Origin: UMGS755 sp045597205
GTDB lineage: Bacteria > Bacillota > Clostridia > UBA1381 > UBA9506
Direction of reading: 5' to 3'
Assembly (NCBI GenBank): GCA_045597205.1
Contig: JAZODT010000037.1
Span: forward strand, 1-21,844
Length of the DNA: 21,844 bases
Shown: positions 6,949-14,688 of the stretch, in pieces
How the letters are laid out: each line of letters begins with the position of its first letter
Numbering within the stretch: the stretch's first letter is position 1
The notes under the pieces: generated by a model
What the model saw: the letters and a program-made list of their open reading frames with translations, nothing else
What the model was told of the DNA's origin: nothing
Databases searched by the model: none
Position numbers and translations under genes: made by a program

Positions 6949-8577
6949 ATGGCAAAAGAAATTAAATTCGGCGAAGACGCAAGAAAGGCCTTAGAAGCCG
7001 GCGTGAACAAGCTGGCTGATACCGTTAAGGTAACCCTGGGCCCCAAAGGCAGAAATGTTGTTTTAGATAAGAAATTTGGCGCACCGTTAATTACAAACGA
7101 TGGTGTGACCATTGCAAAAGAAGTAGAATTGGATGATCCCTTTGAAAATATGGGTGCTCAGCTGGTTAAAGAAGTTGCAACAAAGACGAACGATGTGGCC
7201 GGTGACGGTACCACAACGGCAACACTTTTGGCACAGGCTTTAATCCGCGAAGGTTTAAAGAATGTGGCTGCCGGTGCGAACCCCATGATTTTGAGAAAAG
7301 GTATTGCTGGTGCTGTTGATGCAGCCGTTGCTTATATCGTAGCCAACAGTGCAAAGGTTAACGGCAAAGACGATATTGCCCGTGTTGCTTCCATCTCTGC
7401 TGCTGATGAAAAAGTTGGCGAACTGATTGCAGAAGCTATGGAAAAGGTTTCTAACGACGGCGTTATTACTGTTGAAGAATCCAAAACTGCTGAAACTTAC
7501 TCCGAAGTAGTGGAAGGTATGCAGTTTGACAGAGGATATATCTCTCCTTACATGGTAACTGATACAGAAAAAATGGAAGCTGTTTTAGACGATGCTTACA
7601 TTTTGATTACCGATAAAAAGATTTCTAACATTCAGGAAATTTTGCCTTGCCTCGAGCAGATTGTTCAGCAGGGTAAGAAACTGGTGATCATCGCAGAAGA
7701 TGTTGAAGGCGATGCGCTGGCAACCTTACTGGTAAACAAACTCCGTGGCACCTTTACTTGTATTGCTGTTAAAGCCCCCGGCTTTGGCGACAGAAGAAAG
7801 GAAATGCTGAAAGATATTGCCATTTTAACCGGTGGTGAAGTGATTTCTGAAGAGTTGGGTCTTGACTTGAAAGAAACCACCATTGACCAGTTAGGTCAGG
7901 CTCGCCAGATTAAGATTCAGAAAGAAAACACCATTATTGTTGATGGTGCCGGCAATGTTGATGACATTGCAGGCCGTATCGGTCAGATTAAGGCTCAGAT
8001 TGAAGAAACCACCTCTGATTTTGACAGAGAAAAACTGCAGGAACGTTTAGCTAAGCTCTCCGGCGGTGTGGCTGTTATCAAGGTTGGTGCTGCAACTGAA
8101 ACCGAAATGAAAGAAAAGAAACTGCGCATTGAAGATGCTCTGGCAGCTACCCGTGCAGCTGTTGAAGAAGGCATCGTAGCCGGTGGCGGTACTTCCTATA
8201 TCAATGCAATTAAAGCTGTTGCTACTTATATTGATACTCTGTCCGGCGATGAAAAGACCGGTGCTACCATCGTGCTGAAGGCTCTGGAGGAACCTGTTCG
8301 CCAGATTGCATTTAATGCTGGTATTGAAGGCTCTGTTATCGTTGAAAAGCTGAAGGAAAGCCCCGACAAGATTGGCTTTAATGCACTGACAGAAGAATAT
8401 GTGGATATGATGAAGGCCGGTATCGTTGACCCAACAAAGGTAACCCGTTCTGCTCTGCAGAATGCATCCAGCATCGCAGCTATGGTGTTGACAACCGAAA
8501 GTGTTGTTGCTTCTAAGCCCGAGCCCGAACCGGCAATGCCTGCAGGCGGTATGCCCGGCGGCGGTATGGGATTCTAA
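6949..8577 (+). CDS. groEL: Chaperonin GroEL (60 kDa)
   Basis: This 542-residue protein has the full canonical GroEL layout. The equatorial ATP site includes VTLGPKGRNV (about 27-36), ITNDGVTIAKE (about 48-58) and GDGTTTATLLAQ (about 85-96). The apical domain has the conserved KAPGFGDRRKEML (about 275). The ALAATRAAVEEGIVAGGGTSY run near 400 and the C-terminal Gly-Met tail PAGGMPGGGMGF are intact. It forms the double-ring folding chamber with GroES. AAAGGAGG precedes the ATG. Codon use is more G+C-rich than in the accessory genes at the left end, as expected for a highly expressed core gene. A strong terminator follows. Confidence 0.99.
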   Translation: MAKEIKFGEDARKALEAGVNKLADTVKVTLGPKGRNVVLDKKFGAPLITNDGVTIAKEVELDDPFENMGAQLVKEVATKTNDVAGDGTTTATLLAQALIREGLKNVAAGANPMILRKGIAGAVDAAVAYIVANSAKVNGKDDIARVASISAADEKVGELIAEAMEKVSNDGVITVEESKTAETYSEVVEGMQFDRGYISPYMVTDTEKMEAVLDDAYILITDKKISNIQEILPCLEQIVQQGKKLVIIAEDVEGDALATLLVNKLRGTFTCIAVKAPGFGDRRKEMLKDIAILTGGEVISEELGLDLKETTIDQLGQARQIKIQKENTIIVDGAGNVDDIAGRIGQIKAQIEETTSDFDREKLQERLAKLSGGVAVIKVGAATETEMKEKKLRIEDALAATRAAVEEGIVAGGGTSYINAIKAVATYIDTLSGDEKTGATIVLKALEEPVRQIAFNAGIEGSVIVEKLKESPDKIGFNALTEEYVDMMKAGIVDPTKVTRSALQNASSIAAMVLTTESVVASKPEPEPAMPAGGMPGGGMGF

Positions 8578-8600
8578 TATCCTTAAAACGTAAATTTATT

Positions 8601-8630
8601 AAAGCGGCTTCTTTTAAAGAAGCCGCTTTT
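8601..8630 (+). terminator. groESL intrinsic terminator
   Basis: AAAGCGGCTTC (8601-8611) pairs perfectly with GAAGCCGCTTT (8619-8629), with three more A-T pairs inside the loop, followed by T-rich sequence. It lies 24 bases after the groEL stop. Confidence 0.93.
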
Positions 8631-8673
8631 TGTGCATAAGATATTAACGATTTTTAAATAATCTTTCATAATA

Positions 8674-8702
8674 TTGACTTTTGCATAGAATTTAATTACA
8701 AT
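8674..8702 (+). promoter_or_regulatory. Sigma-A-type promoter of the zinc-ribbon membrane protein gene
   Basis: TTGACT (8674-8679) and TACAAT (8697-8702) are exactly 17 bases apart. This places the transcript start near 8709 and rules out the TTG codon at 8702 as a translation start. Confidence 0.75.
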
Positions 8703-8743
8703 TGAGTTATGCTGACAAGATGATTCATAAGAGGTGCTTTTTA

Positions 8744-9160
8744 ATGTTTCGTTCGTGGATTGAACAATTTAGATGCCGGTTAGCCGGATTTATGCAGGGG
8801 CGTTATGGCAGTGATGCTTTGTCTTTGGATTTATGCAAACTGGCCATTGGATTATGGCTGATTTCTCTGTTTTTACGCTGGCCTATCTTTATGATTTTAT
8901 ATTGGTTTTGTGTGTTTTTCTCACTATTTCGCTCTTTTTCTAAAAACTATACAGCAAGGCGGAAAGAACTGGCGGTATATGAAAAACTGATGGTGAAACC
9001 AAGACGGTTTTTCCGCCAGAAAAAACGACAGTGGCAGGAGAGAAAAACCCATAAGCACTTTCGTTGTAAGTGTGGAATGGTTTTAAGAGTGCCGAAAGGC
9101 AAGGGAAAGATTAAATTGCACTGCCCAAGTTGTGGGGTAGAGATGATAAAAAGAAGTTAA
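8744..9160 (+). CDS. Small membrane protein with C-terminal zinc ribbon
   Basis: This protein of about 138 residues has an Arg-rich amphipathic N-terminus and two adjacent hydrophobic helices (about residues 27-62, with a short turn at RW). A strongly basic linker (RRFFRQKKRQWQERKTHK) leads to a C-terminal zinc-ribbon pattern FRCKCGMVLRVP...LHCPSCGVEM, with Cys pairs C-x-C and C-x-x-C. The start ATG at 8744 has GAGGTG seven bases upstream and lies 35 bases after the predicted transcript start. It has its own promoter after the groESL terminator, so it is a single-gene unit. The basic linker beside the membrane suggests contact with nucleic acid or phospholipid head groups, which is inference. 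I do not recognise a named function. Confidence 0.75.
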   Translation: MFRSWIEQFRCRLAGFMQGRYGSDALSLDLCKLAIGLWLISLFLRWPIFMILYWFCVFFSLFRSFSKNYTARRKELAVYEKLMVKPRRFFRQKKRQWQERKTHKHFRCKCGMVLRVPKGKGKIKLHCPSCGVEMIKRS

Positions 9161-9420
9161 TAGAGAAAGAGGCTGTCTTATGAAGTGCCCCCATTAACGT
9201 AAAAATAAAGAAGTAACGCAATTGCTTTTATATCCGGTTTAACCGATGCATTTTCTTTTTGTGCCCTGCCGGGCGGGCCTACTTTTGATTGCAAAAGTAG
9301 CAAAACGAAGGGGGAGTTTCGATTCTCCCCCTTCGACCCCCTCGAAACGACACAGGGGCTCTGCTCCTGGACCCCACGATTGTTGGAAGTATGAGTTTAT
9401 GCGATTAAAAAGGGTATTAA
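9161..9420. repeat. Repeat-rich intergenic region with stacked palindromes
   Basis: The gap 9161-9501 holds no convincing gene. GAGGCTGTCTTATGAAGTG, at about 9169-9187, looks like one end of an insertion sequence, but no matching opposite end is visible. CTACTTTTG (9279-9287) pairs with CAAAAGTAG (9292-9300). CGAAGGGGGAG (9306-9316) pairs with CTCCCCCTTCG (9325-9335). A GGGGC-TCT-GCTCC near-hairpin follows near 9355. The stacked G+C-rich palindromes resemble dispersed repeats of gut Firmicutes. Open frames across it are by-products of the repeat. Confidence 0.55.
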
Positions 9421-9458
9421 AGTTATTAATGTTTTTCGATAAATAGTTTTTTACATAA

Positions 9459-9488
9459 AAAAGACCGAGGATTTTTTCTCGGTCTTTT
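9459..9488 (-). terminator. Terminator of the biotin-dependent decarboxylase operon
   Basis: AAAAGACCGAG (9459-9469) pairs perfectly with CTCGGTCTTTT (9478-9488). Read on the minus strand it runs into TTTTTTATG. It sits 13 bases beyond the last gene's stop and could also work weakly on the plus strand. Confidence 0.9.
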
Positions 9489-9501
9489 ATGTTGCATTTC
9501 A

Positions 9502-10911
9502 TTATATAGGATGTGTCATTTCTTCCATGTTCACTAAATCCTTGTCAAGCTTATATTTTTCAGCCTGACGCTGCTTAAAGAACTTAACAGCCACCTGGTC
9601 GAACAGAGCATAGGACAGAACATCTTCATCCTGTTCAATGTATTCTTTAATACTTTCACGCATGGAATCCAGTTCCGGTGCAATTTTATCAGCCGGACGG
9701 CAGGTAATGCGGGGTTCATCGCCGATGATTTTTTTGGCGAATTCTTCATTGATGGGCACCGGTGTGGTACCATATTCACCCTTAACAATCCCCTTGGTTT
9801 CCTTGGTGACCATTTTGTAACGCTCGCCCATAATAACATTTAATACAGCCTGAGTACCAACAATCTGGCTGGTGGGAGTTACCAGGGGCGGGAAACCTAA
9901 GTCCTCGCGCACGCGAGGTACTTCTTTGAGTACTTCTTCCAGCTTATCTTCCTTGCCCTGCTGTTTGCGCTGAGATACCAGGTTAGACAGCATACCGCCG
10001 GGAACCTGATAGAGCAATGTGTTCACATCAACACCCAGCATTTTGGGATTGAGTAAGCCATCTGCTAAATATTTTTCACGCAGCGGACGGAAGTAATCAG
10101 CAATTTCAGATAACAGGTCAAGATTTAAGCCTGTGTCATAAGGTGTGCCCTGCAGAGTTGCAACCAACGGTTCAGTTGCAGGCTGAGAGGTGCCTAAAGC
10201 CATAGGAGAAATTGCACAGTCAACGATGTCCACACCAGCTTCGATGGCTTTTAAATAGGTCATAGAAGCAACGCCGGAGGTGTAGTGTGTATGGAGCTGG
10301 ATAGGAATTTTAACGGTCTCTTTCATAGCTTTTACGAGGTCGTAGGCCTCATACGGTAAGAGCAGACCAGCCATATCCTTAATACAAATGGAGTTGGCAC
10401 CCCGTTCTTCCAGTTCTTTTGCCATTTTTACATAGGATTCAATGTTGTGCACGGGACTGATGGTGTAGCACACAACAGCCTGAACGTGCCCCTGTTCCTT
10501 TTGGCAGGCCTTGATGGCACATTCTAAGTTACGAACATCATTTAATGCATCGAAAATACGGATAATATCAATGCCGTTGGACAGAGATTTCTGTACAAAG
10601 TATTCAACTACATCGTCAGCGTAGTTTTTATAACCTAAAATGTTCTGACCGCGGAACAACATCTGTAATTTGGTGTTTTTAGCACGTTCGCGGATTTTCC
10701 GCAGACGTTCCCAGGGGTCTTCGTTTAAGAAACGAAGGCAGGCGTCAAAAGTAGCGCCACCCCAGGCTTCTAGTGAGTGATACCCAACCTGATCCAGTTT
10801 TTCCACAATCGGAAGAATGTCTTCCGTGGTCATTCTGGTTGCAATCAAAGACTGATGTGCATCACGAAGGGCGGTTTCAGTTATTTTAACCGGTTTTATA
10901 TTCGTAGACAT
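9502..10911 (-). CDS. oadA: Oxaloacetate decarboxylase alpha / transcarboxylase 5S-type carboxyltransferase
   Basis: This 469-residue protein has the pyruvate/oxaloacetate carboxyltransferase TIM barrel and a conserved C-terminal domain. It lacks the biotin-carrier domain that E. coli-type OadA carries, so biotin is supplied by the separate carrier gene at 12249-12665. Catalytic features are intact: metal ligand Asp17 in TETALRDAHQS, the lysine Lys178 in CIKDMAGLL, and His207/His209 in QLHTHYTSG. It moves the carboxyl group between oxaloacetate and biotin, as in OadA, PycB and the 5S subunit of Propionibacterium transcarboxylase. It is the last gene of the five-gene operon, 53 bases after oadB. 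Which of the three reactions it serves depends on its partners. Confidence 0.93.
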   Translation of the reverse strand: MSTNIKPVKITETALRDAHQSLIATRMTTEDILPIVEKLDQVGYHSLEAWGGATFDACLRFLNEDPWERLRKIRERAKNTKLQMLFRGQNILGYKNYADDVVEYFVQKSLSNGIDIIRIFDALNDVRNLECAIKACQKEQGHVQAVVCYTISPVHNIESYVKMAKELEERGANSICIKDMAGLLLPYEAYDLVKAMKETVKIPIQLHTHYTSGVASMTYLKAIEAGVDIVDCAISPMALGTSQPATEPLVATLQGTPYDTGLNLDLLSEIADYFRPLREKYLADGLLNPKMLGVDVNTLLYQVPGGMLSNLVSQRKQQGKEDKLEEVLKEVPRVREDLGFPPLVTPTSQIVGTQAVLNVIMGERYKMVTKETKGIVKGEYGTTPVPINEEFAKKIIGDEPRITCRPADKIAPELDSMRESIKEYIEQDEDVLSYALFDQVAVKFFKQRQAEKYKLDKDLVNMEEMTHPI

Positions 10912-10964
10912 AATTCATTCCCTTTCCGCAATATCTACTGATACTGCTTTTAATACAATATCCC

Positions 10965-12209
10965 TTAAGGCATTAAAATTTTTGCCATAGTCAGGAAAAC
11001 ACCTGCGGCAACAGCAGAACCGATGACGCCGGCCACGTTGGGACCCATAGCGTGCATCAGCAGGAAGTTTGTGGGATCTTCTTTGCTACCCACACTTTGC
11101 GCTACGCGGGCTGCCATGGGTACAGCAGAAACACCGGCAGAGCCGATTAAGGGGTTTACCTTACCCTTGGTGAGGATGTACATCAGCTTACCGAATAAAA
11201 GACCACCTGCAGTACTGATGCAGAAAGCAATCAGGCCCAATACAACGATACCAATAGTATCCCACTGCAGGAAGGTATCAGCAGAAGCGGTTGCACCAAC
11301 GGTTACTCCCAAGAAGATGGTAACAATGTTCATCAATTCGTTCTGAGCGGTTTTGGATAAACGGTCAGCAACGCCGCTTTCCTTAATTAAGTTACCCAGC
11401 ATTAAGCAACCAACCAGGGGCACAGCATCGGGCACGATTAAGGCAACAACAATGGTAACAACGATGGGGAAAATCAAACGTTCCAGTCTGCTGACGGGGC
11501 GGAGCTGCTGCATTTTAACCAAACGTTCATTTTTGGTTGTCAGCGCCTTCATAATGGGCGGCTGAATGATGGGGATTAGTGCCATATAAGAGTAAGCCGC
11601 GATGGCAATGGCGGGGAGCAGCTTGGGGGCCAACGTTTTGGTTATCAAAATGGCTGTAGGACCATCAGCACCACCGATGATACCGATACTCATAGCGGAA
11701 GGAATGTCGAAGCCGATGAGCAAAGCCCCGTAGAAAGCTACGAACACGCCAAGTTGTGCAGCAGCACCTAAAAGCAGACTTTTGGGATTTGCGATTAGCG
11801 GAGAAAAGTCCGTCATAGCACCGATGCCCAGGAAAATAAGTGAAGGATAAATACCCAGCTTAACGCCTAAGTATAATAGGTCAAACAAACCGCCTTCGTG
11901 TAGGATTTTCTCAAAATCCATTATGAAATGCTCTTCGTCGCCGGTTCCTACAAATAATACATTGTGCAGAAGGTTAGAAAGTGGCAGGTTTGCAAGGAGC
12001 ATACCAAAAGCAATAGGCAATAAGAGCAGGGGTTCAAATTCCTTGCCGATGGCAAGATAAATCAATACACAGGAAATAACCAGCATTAAAATGGTTCCAA
12101 AATCCACACCGGCAAAAGCCAAAGGCGTATCTGCCGTAGCGGTGAAAATCTTTGCAAGACCAGTACCATTAATAAATCTGGTGATTCCTTCTACTAATAA
12201 ATTTGACAA
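10965..12209 (-). CDS. oadB: Sodium-translocating decarboxylase beta subunit
   Basis: This 414-residue polytopic protein is the membrane pump of sodium-translocating decarboxylases (OadB/MmdB/GcdB). It releases CO2 from carboxybiotin and exports sodium. Signatures are IYLAIGKEFEPLLLLPIAFGMLLANLP near 55-80, FLGIGAMTDFSPLIANP near 125, and the conserved IGIIGGADGPTAI near 175, which contains the Asp tied to sodium movement. LGVTVGATASADTFL and the C-terminal HAMGPNVAGVIGSAVAAG also fit. The start is TTG at 12209, with an AAAGGGTGA ribosome site about eight bases upstream. The N-terminal length fits homologues. A perfect 22-base palindrome overlaps the upstream edge of the ribosome site. The family is secure. 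Confidence 0.94.
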   Translation of the reverse strand: MSNLLVEGITRFINGTGLAKIFTATADTPLAFAGVDFGTILMLVISCVLIYLAIGKEFEPLLLLPIAFGMLLANLPLSNLLHNVLFVGTGDEEHFIMDFEKILHEGGLFDLLYLGVKLGIYPSLIFLGIGAMTDFSPLIANPKSLLLGAAAQLGVFVAFYGALLIGFDIPSAMSIGIIGGADGPTAILITKTLAPKLLPAIAIAAYSYMALIPIIQPPIMKALTTKNERLVKMQQLRPVSRLERLIFPIVVTIVVALIVPDAVPLVGCLMLGNLIKESGVADRLSKTAQNELMNIVTIFLGVTVGATASADTFLQWDTIGIVVLGLIAFCISTAGGLLFGKLMYILTKGKVNPLIGSAGVSAVPMAARVAQSVGSKEDPTNFLLMHAMGPNVAGVIGSAVAAGVFLTMAKILMP

Positions 12210-12222
12210 AGTAAAATCACCC

Positions 12223-12244
12223 TTTCTTTAAATCTTTAAAGAAA
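12223..12244. promoter_or_regulatory. Palindrome at the oadB ribosome site
   Basis: TTTCTTTAAA (12223-12232) and TTTAAAGAAA (12235-12244) form a perfect 10-bp inverted repeat with a two-base loop in the 39-base gap before oadB. It reaches into the AAAG part of the ribosome site, so it might tune oadB translation or protect the mRNA end. It is A-T paired and could be chance. Confidence 0.4.
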
Positions 12245-12248
12245 TGCT

Positions 12249-12665
12249 TTAGTTCATGGTCACAAGCACGTCACCGTTGTTAACGGAAGCGCCTTGAGAA
12301 ACATTAACAGAAGCAATGGTACCATCCTGCGGTGCAACGATTTCGTTTTCCATTTTCATAGCTTCTAACACCACAACAGGCTGACCGGATTTTACAGCGT
12401 CACCTGCTTTAACATTAATGCGTAAAATGGTGCCGGGCATAGGAGCGGTTACTGTTACAGCACCCTGAGCGCCGGAAGGAGCAGGAGCAGGTGCGGCAAC
12501 AGGAGCAGGTGCGGCAACAGGAGCAGCAGGTGCAGCAGGAGCAGCAGGAGCAGCAGGAGCAGCAGGTGCTACAGGAGCAACCGGAGCAGCAGCGGGAGCA
12601 CCGCCGATTTCTTCAACATCAACCTCATAGGATTTACCGTTTACGTTTATCATAAATTTTCTCAT
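12249..12665 (-). CDS. Biotin carboxyl carrier subunit (gamma/1.3S type)
   Basis: This 138-residue protein has a short N-terminal strand region (MRKFMINVNGKSYEVDVEEIGG). An Ala/Pro-rich flexible linker follows (about 24-65), then a C-terminal biotinyl domain with the EAMKMEN motif, where Lys104 should carry biotin. It swings the carboxyl group from the soluble carboxyltransferases to the membrane beta subunit. It lies 30 bases after oadG and 39 before oadB, in the order of known methylmalonyl-CoA and glutaconyl-CoA decarboxylase operons (mmdC-like). The ATG at 12665 has GGAGG eight bases upstream. The linker is coded by a repetitive stretch likely to vary in length between strains. Confidence 0.94.
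   Translation of the reverse strand: MRKFMINVNGKSYEVDVEEIGGAPAAAPVAPVAPAAPAAPAAPAAPAAPVAAPAPVAAPAPAPSGAQGAVTVTAPMPGTILRINVKAGDAVKSGQPVVVLEAMKMENEIVAPQDGTIASVNVSQGASVNNGDVLVTMN
12476..12600. repeat. Tandem Ala/Pro linker repeat within the biotin carrier gene
   Basis: Imperfect tandem copies of GGAGCAGGTGCGGCAACA and then of GGAGCAGCA fill this stretch of the coding region, encoding alternating Ala and Pro/Val. Such repeats allow slippage and linker length change without breaking the frame. Confidence 0.75.
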
Positions 12666-12695
12666 GAAAGTTTCCTCCTTAATGTTTTATTGGTT

Positions 12696-13046
12696 TTAAC
12701 CAATTAAATTATCCCGACGGGCAGTGCGGTTCCAAACCGGGGTGCCGGCATCCACTCTGCGGTAGGATTTGATTTTTAAATTATAAGTCGTGGTCTGATT
12801 TAAACTGGCGGCAATGGCGGCTGTTAACACGGCAATCAGTTCGCTGTCGTCTTGGGCAACAGCCGGAGCGGGCGCAACAGGAGCTGGAGCCGGTGCCGGT
12901 GCGACAGGCGCAGCAGGTTTTTTACTTTTTGCAGTGAATACAACACGCATCAGTTCCAAAACGCCCCAGAGAATAGCCAGAACCACAAATACGGTGAGAA
13001 GTCCAATTACGACAACAACACCGCCTTGGATAAATTTCTCAGGCAT
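12696..13046 (-). CDS. oadG: OadG-family small membrane subunit (gamma/delta)
   Basis: This 116-residue protein has one N-terminal membrane helix (about residues 8-33, GGVVVVIGLLTVFVVLAILWG), a Pro/Ala linker (about 43-63), and a short soluble domain (SELIAVLTAAIAASL...). It ends in the family-like WNRTARRDNL stretch. In sodium-pump decarboxylases this subunit anchors the soluble carboxyltransferase to the beta subunit and helps assembly (OadG in oxaloacetate decarboxylase, MmdD in the methylmalonyl-CoA enzyme). It lies 20 bases after the mmdA-like gene and 30 before the carrier. Sequence conservation in this family is low, so helix, linker and position carry the call. Confidence 0.85.
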   Translation of the reverse strand: MPEKFIQGGVVVVIGLLTVFVVLAILWGVLELMRVVFTAKSKKPAAPVAPAPAPAPVAPAPAVAQDDSELIAVLTAAIAASLNQTTTYNLKIKSYRRVDAGTPVWNRTARRDNLIG

Positions 13047-13066
13047 AACATTTCATCCTTTCTATC

Positions 13067-14581
13067 TTAGAGGGGCATGGTGCCATGCTTTTTAGCAGGC
13101 AGGGTTTCACGTTTACCGGCCAGCATCAAAAGCGCTGCGATAATGCGGGGTCTTGAGGAATCGGGTTCGATAATGTCATCCACATAGCCCAATTTAGCAG
13201 CCTCATAAGGATTTGCAAAGGTATTTTTAAAGTCTTCCACAAACTCTGCACGAGCCTTAACGGGATCGGAAGCCACCTGCATTTCTTTTCTGTAAATAAT
13301 GTTAGCGGCACCTTCAGCGTGCATAACAGCAATCTGAGCAGTGGGCCAAGCATAGGTCATATCTGCACCAATGTGTTTGCTGCCCATTGCAATGTATGCG
13401 CTGCCGTATGCCTTGCGGAGAATGACATTCACCTTGGGAACGGTAGCTTCTGCGTAAGCATAGGCCAAAGCAGCTGTTTTGCGTGCTAAACCGTTTCTTT
13501 CTTCGGCTACGCTTGCCACATAACCGTCAGTATCGGTTAAGGTAACCAGCGGAATGTTAAAGCTGTCACAGAAACGAACAAAACGGGTTGCCTTTTCAGC
13601 AGCTGCACAGTCTAAAAGTCCGCCTTCGGCAGCCTGGTTTGCTACAAAGCCAACGGTTGTGCCGTTCAAGCGAGCCAGTGCGGTAACCATATTCTTAGCA
13701 TAAAAAGCTTGGATTTCGAACACAGAACCGGCATCTGCAATTTCGCTGATGGCAGTTTTTACATCATAGCCTTCTGCATCGTTATCAGGAATGATGCTGT
13801 TTAAGGCAGGAGACACACGGTTGATATCGTCACCATCAATAAAGGGTGTATCCTCTAAGTTATTAGCGGGCAGATAAGAAAGCAGATTGCGGATAGCAAA
13901 GAGCAGGCTTTCATCATTTTCGCAAACAACGTGGCAGTTGCCGTTTTCTTCAGCGTTTGCCATAGCACCGCCTAAGGCTTTTGCATCTAAATCTTCACCG
14001 GTGGTACCCTTAATAACAGAGGGACCGGAGAGATATAAGGTTGCAGCTTTTTCAGTCATAAACACGAAATCGGAAAGCTCTGCAGCTGCAGCAGAACCGC
14101 CTGCGCAGGGACCCATAACAGCTGCAATCTGGGGAACAACACCAGATGCTAAAGCAGTTTTTTGTATGATTAAACCCATAGCGGCTAAGGCACCGCTACC
14201 TTCCTGGATTCTGGCGCCGCCGGAATCCAACATACCGACAATGGGAGCGCCGGTTTTAACGGCCATATCAATAACTTTAGCAATTTTTTTGCCGTGCATT
14301 GCACCAACAGAACCGCCCATGACGGTAAAGTCCTGCGCATAGGCAAAAACGGGACGCATATCTACAGTTCCATAACCGCAGATTACGCCATCACAAGGTG
14401 CGTTAGCACCTACAAATGCATCTAACTCAACGAAACTACCTTCATCGAAGAGTAAATTAATTCTTTCACGTGCCGTTAATTTGCCGGCATCGTGTTGTTT
14501 GGCTATTTTTTCAGCACCGCCGCCCTCGGAGATGGCAACACGGCGGGTCTGTACATCAGCCAGCTTGTTGTTTGTGCTCAT
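13067..14581 (-). CDS. mmdA: Acyl-CoA carboxyltransferase, methylmalonyl-CoA decarboxylase alpha-like (12S type)
   Basis: This 504-residue crotonase-fold carboxyltransferase is the size of the MmdA/propionyl-CoA carboxylase beta family. The N-half has KLTARERINLLFDEGSFVELD (about 31-51) and the acyl-CoA oxyanion stretch MGPCAGGSAAAAELSDFVFM. The C-half has LAYAYAEATVPKVNVILRKAYGSAY and AWPTAQIAVMHAEGA. The usual DVPGFLPG...GGIIRHGAK stretch is replaced by DTDGYVASVAEERNGLARKTA, so the acyl substrate could differ from methylmalonyl-CoA. It opens the operon and is followed by OadG, biotin carrier, OadB and OadA subunits, which makes it part of a sodium-pump complex. GGAGG precedes the ATG. The subfamily is sure; the substrate is not. 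Confidence 0.88.
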   Translation of the reverse strand: MSTNNKLADVQTRRVAISEGGGAEKIAKQHDAGKLTARERINLLFDEGSFVELDAFVGANAPCDGVICGYGTVDMRPVFAYAQDFTVMGGSVGAMHGKKIAKVIDMAVKTGAPIVGMLDSGGARIQEGSGALAAMGLIIQKTALASGVVPQIAAVMGPCAGGSAAAAELSDFVFMTEKAATLYLSGPSVIKGTTGEDLDAKALGGAMANAEENGNCHVVCENDESLLFAIRNLLSYLPANNLEDTPFIDGDDINRVSPALNSIIPDNDAEGYDVKTAISEIADAGSVFEIQAFYAKNMVTALARLNGTTVGFVANQAAEGGLLDCAAAEKATRFVRFCDSFNIPLVTLTDTDGYVASVAEERNGLARKTAALAYAYAEATVPKVNVILRKAYGSAYIAMGSKHIGADMTYAWPTAQIAVMHAEGAANIIYRKEMQVASDPVKARAEFVEDFKNTFANPYEAAKLGYVDDIIEPDSSRPRIIAALLMLAGKRETLPAKKHGTMPL

Positions 14582-14630
14582 CTTAAGCCTCCTATGAAGA
14601 TTTAGTATTCAACGATTAAATAGCAAAAGA

Positions 14631-14656
14631 CATTTCCACAAAATATTGTGGAAATG
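14631..14656. promoter_or_regulatory. Perfect palindrome in the decarboxylase operon leader
   Basis: CATTTCCACAA (14631-14641) and TTGTGGAAATG (14646-14656) form an exact 11-bp inverted repeat with a four-base centre. It lies 33-43 bases downstream of the promoter's -10 and about 50 bases before the mmdA-like start. It is a good candidate operator or leader hairpin. The 158-base gap 14582-14739 contains only this and the promoter. Confidence 0.6.
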
Positions 14657-14688
14657 TTAGCCAAATAACCAAATTTTCACCAAATATC

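Noticed and set aside
8702..8743. TTG at 8702 as start of the zinc-ribbon protein
   Set aside because: It falls on the last base of the predicted -10 hexamer and so would precede the transcript start. The ATG at 8744 has a good ribosome site.
9239..9502. Open frames on both strands in the spacer before oadA
   Set aside because: They run through palindromic repeat sequence, have no domain or ribosome site, and overlap the operon terminator.
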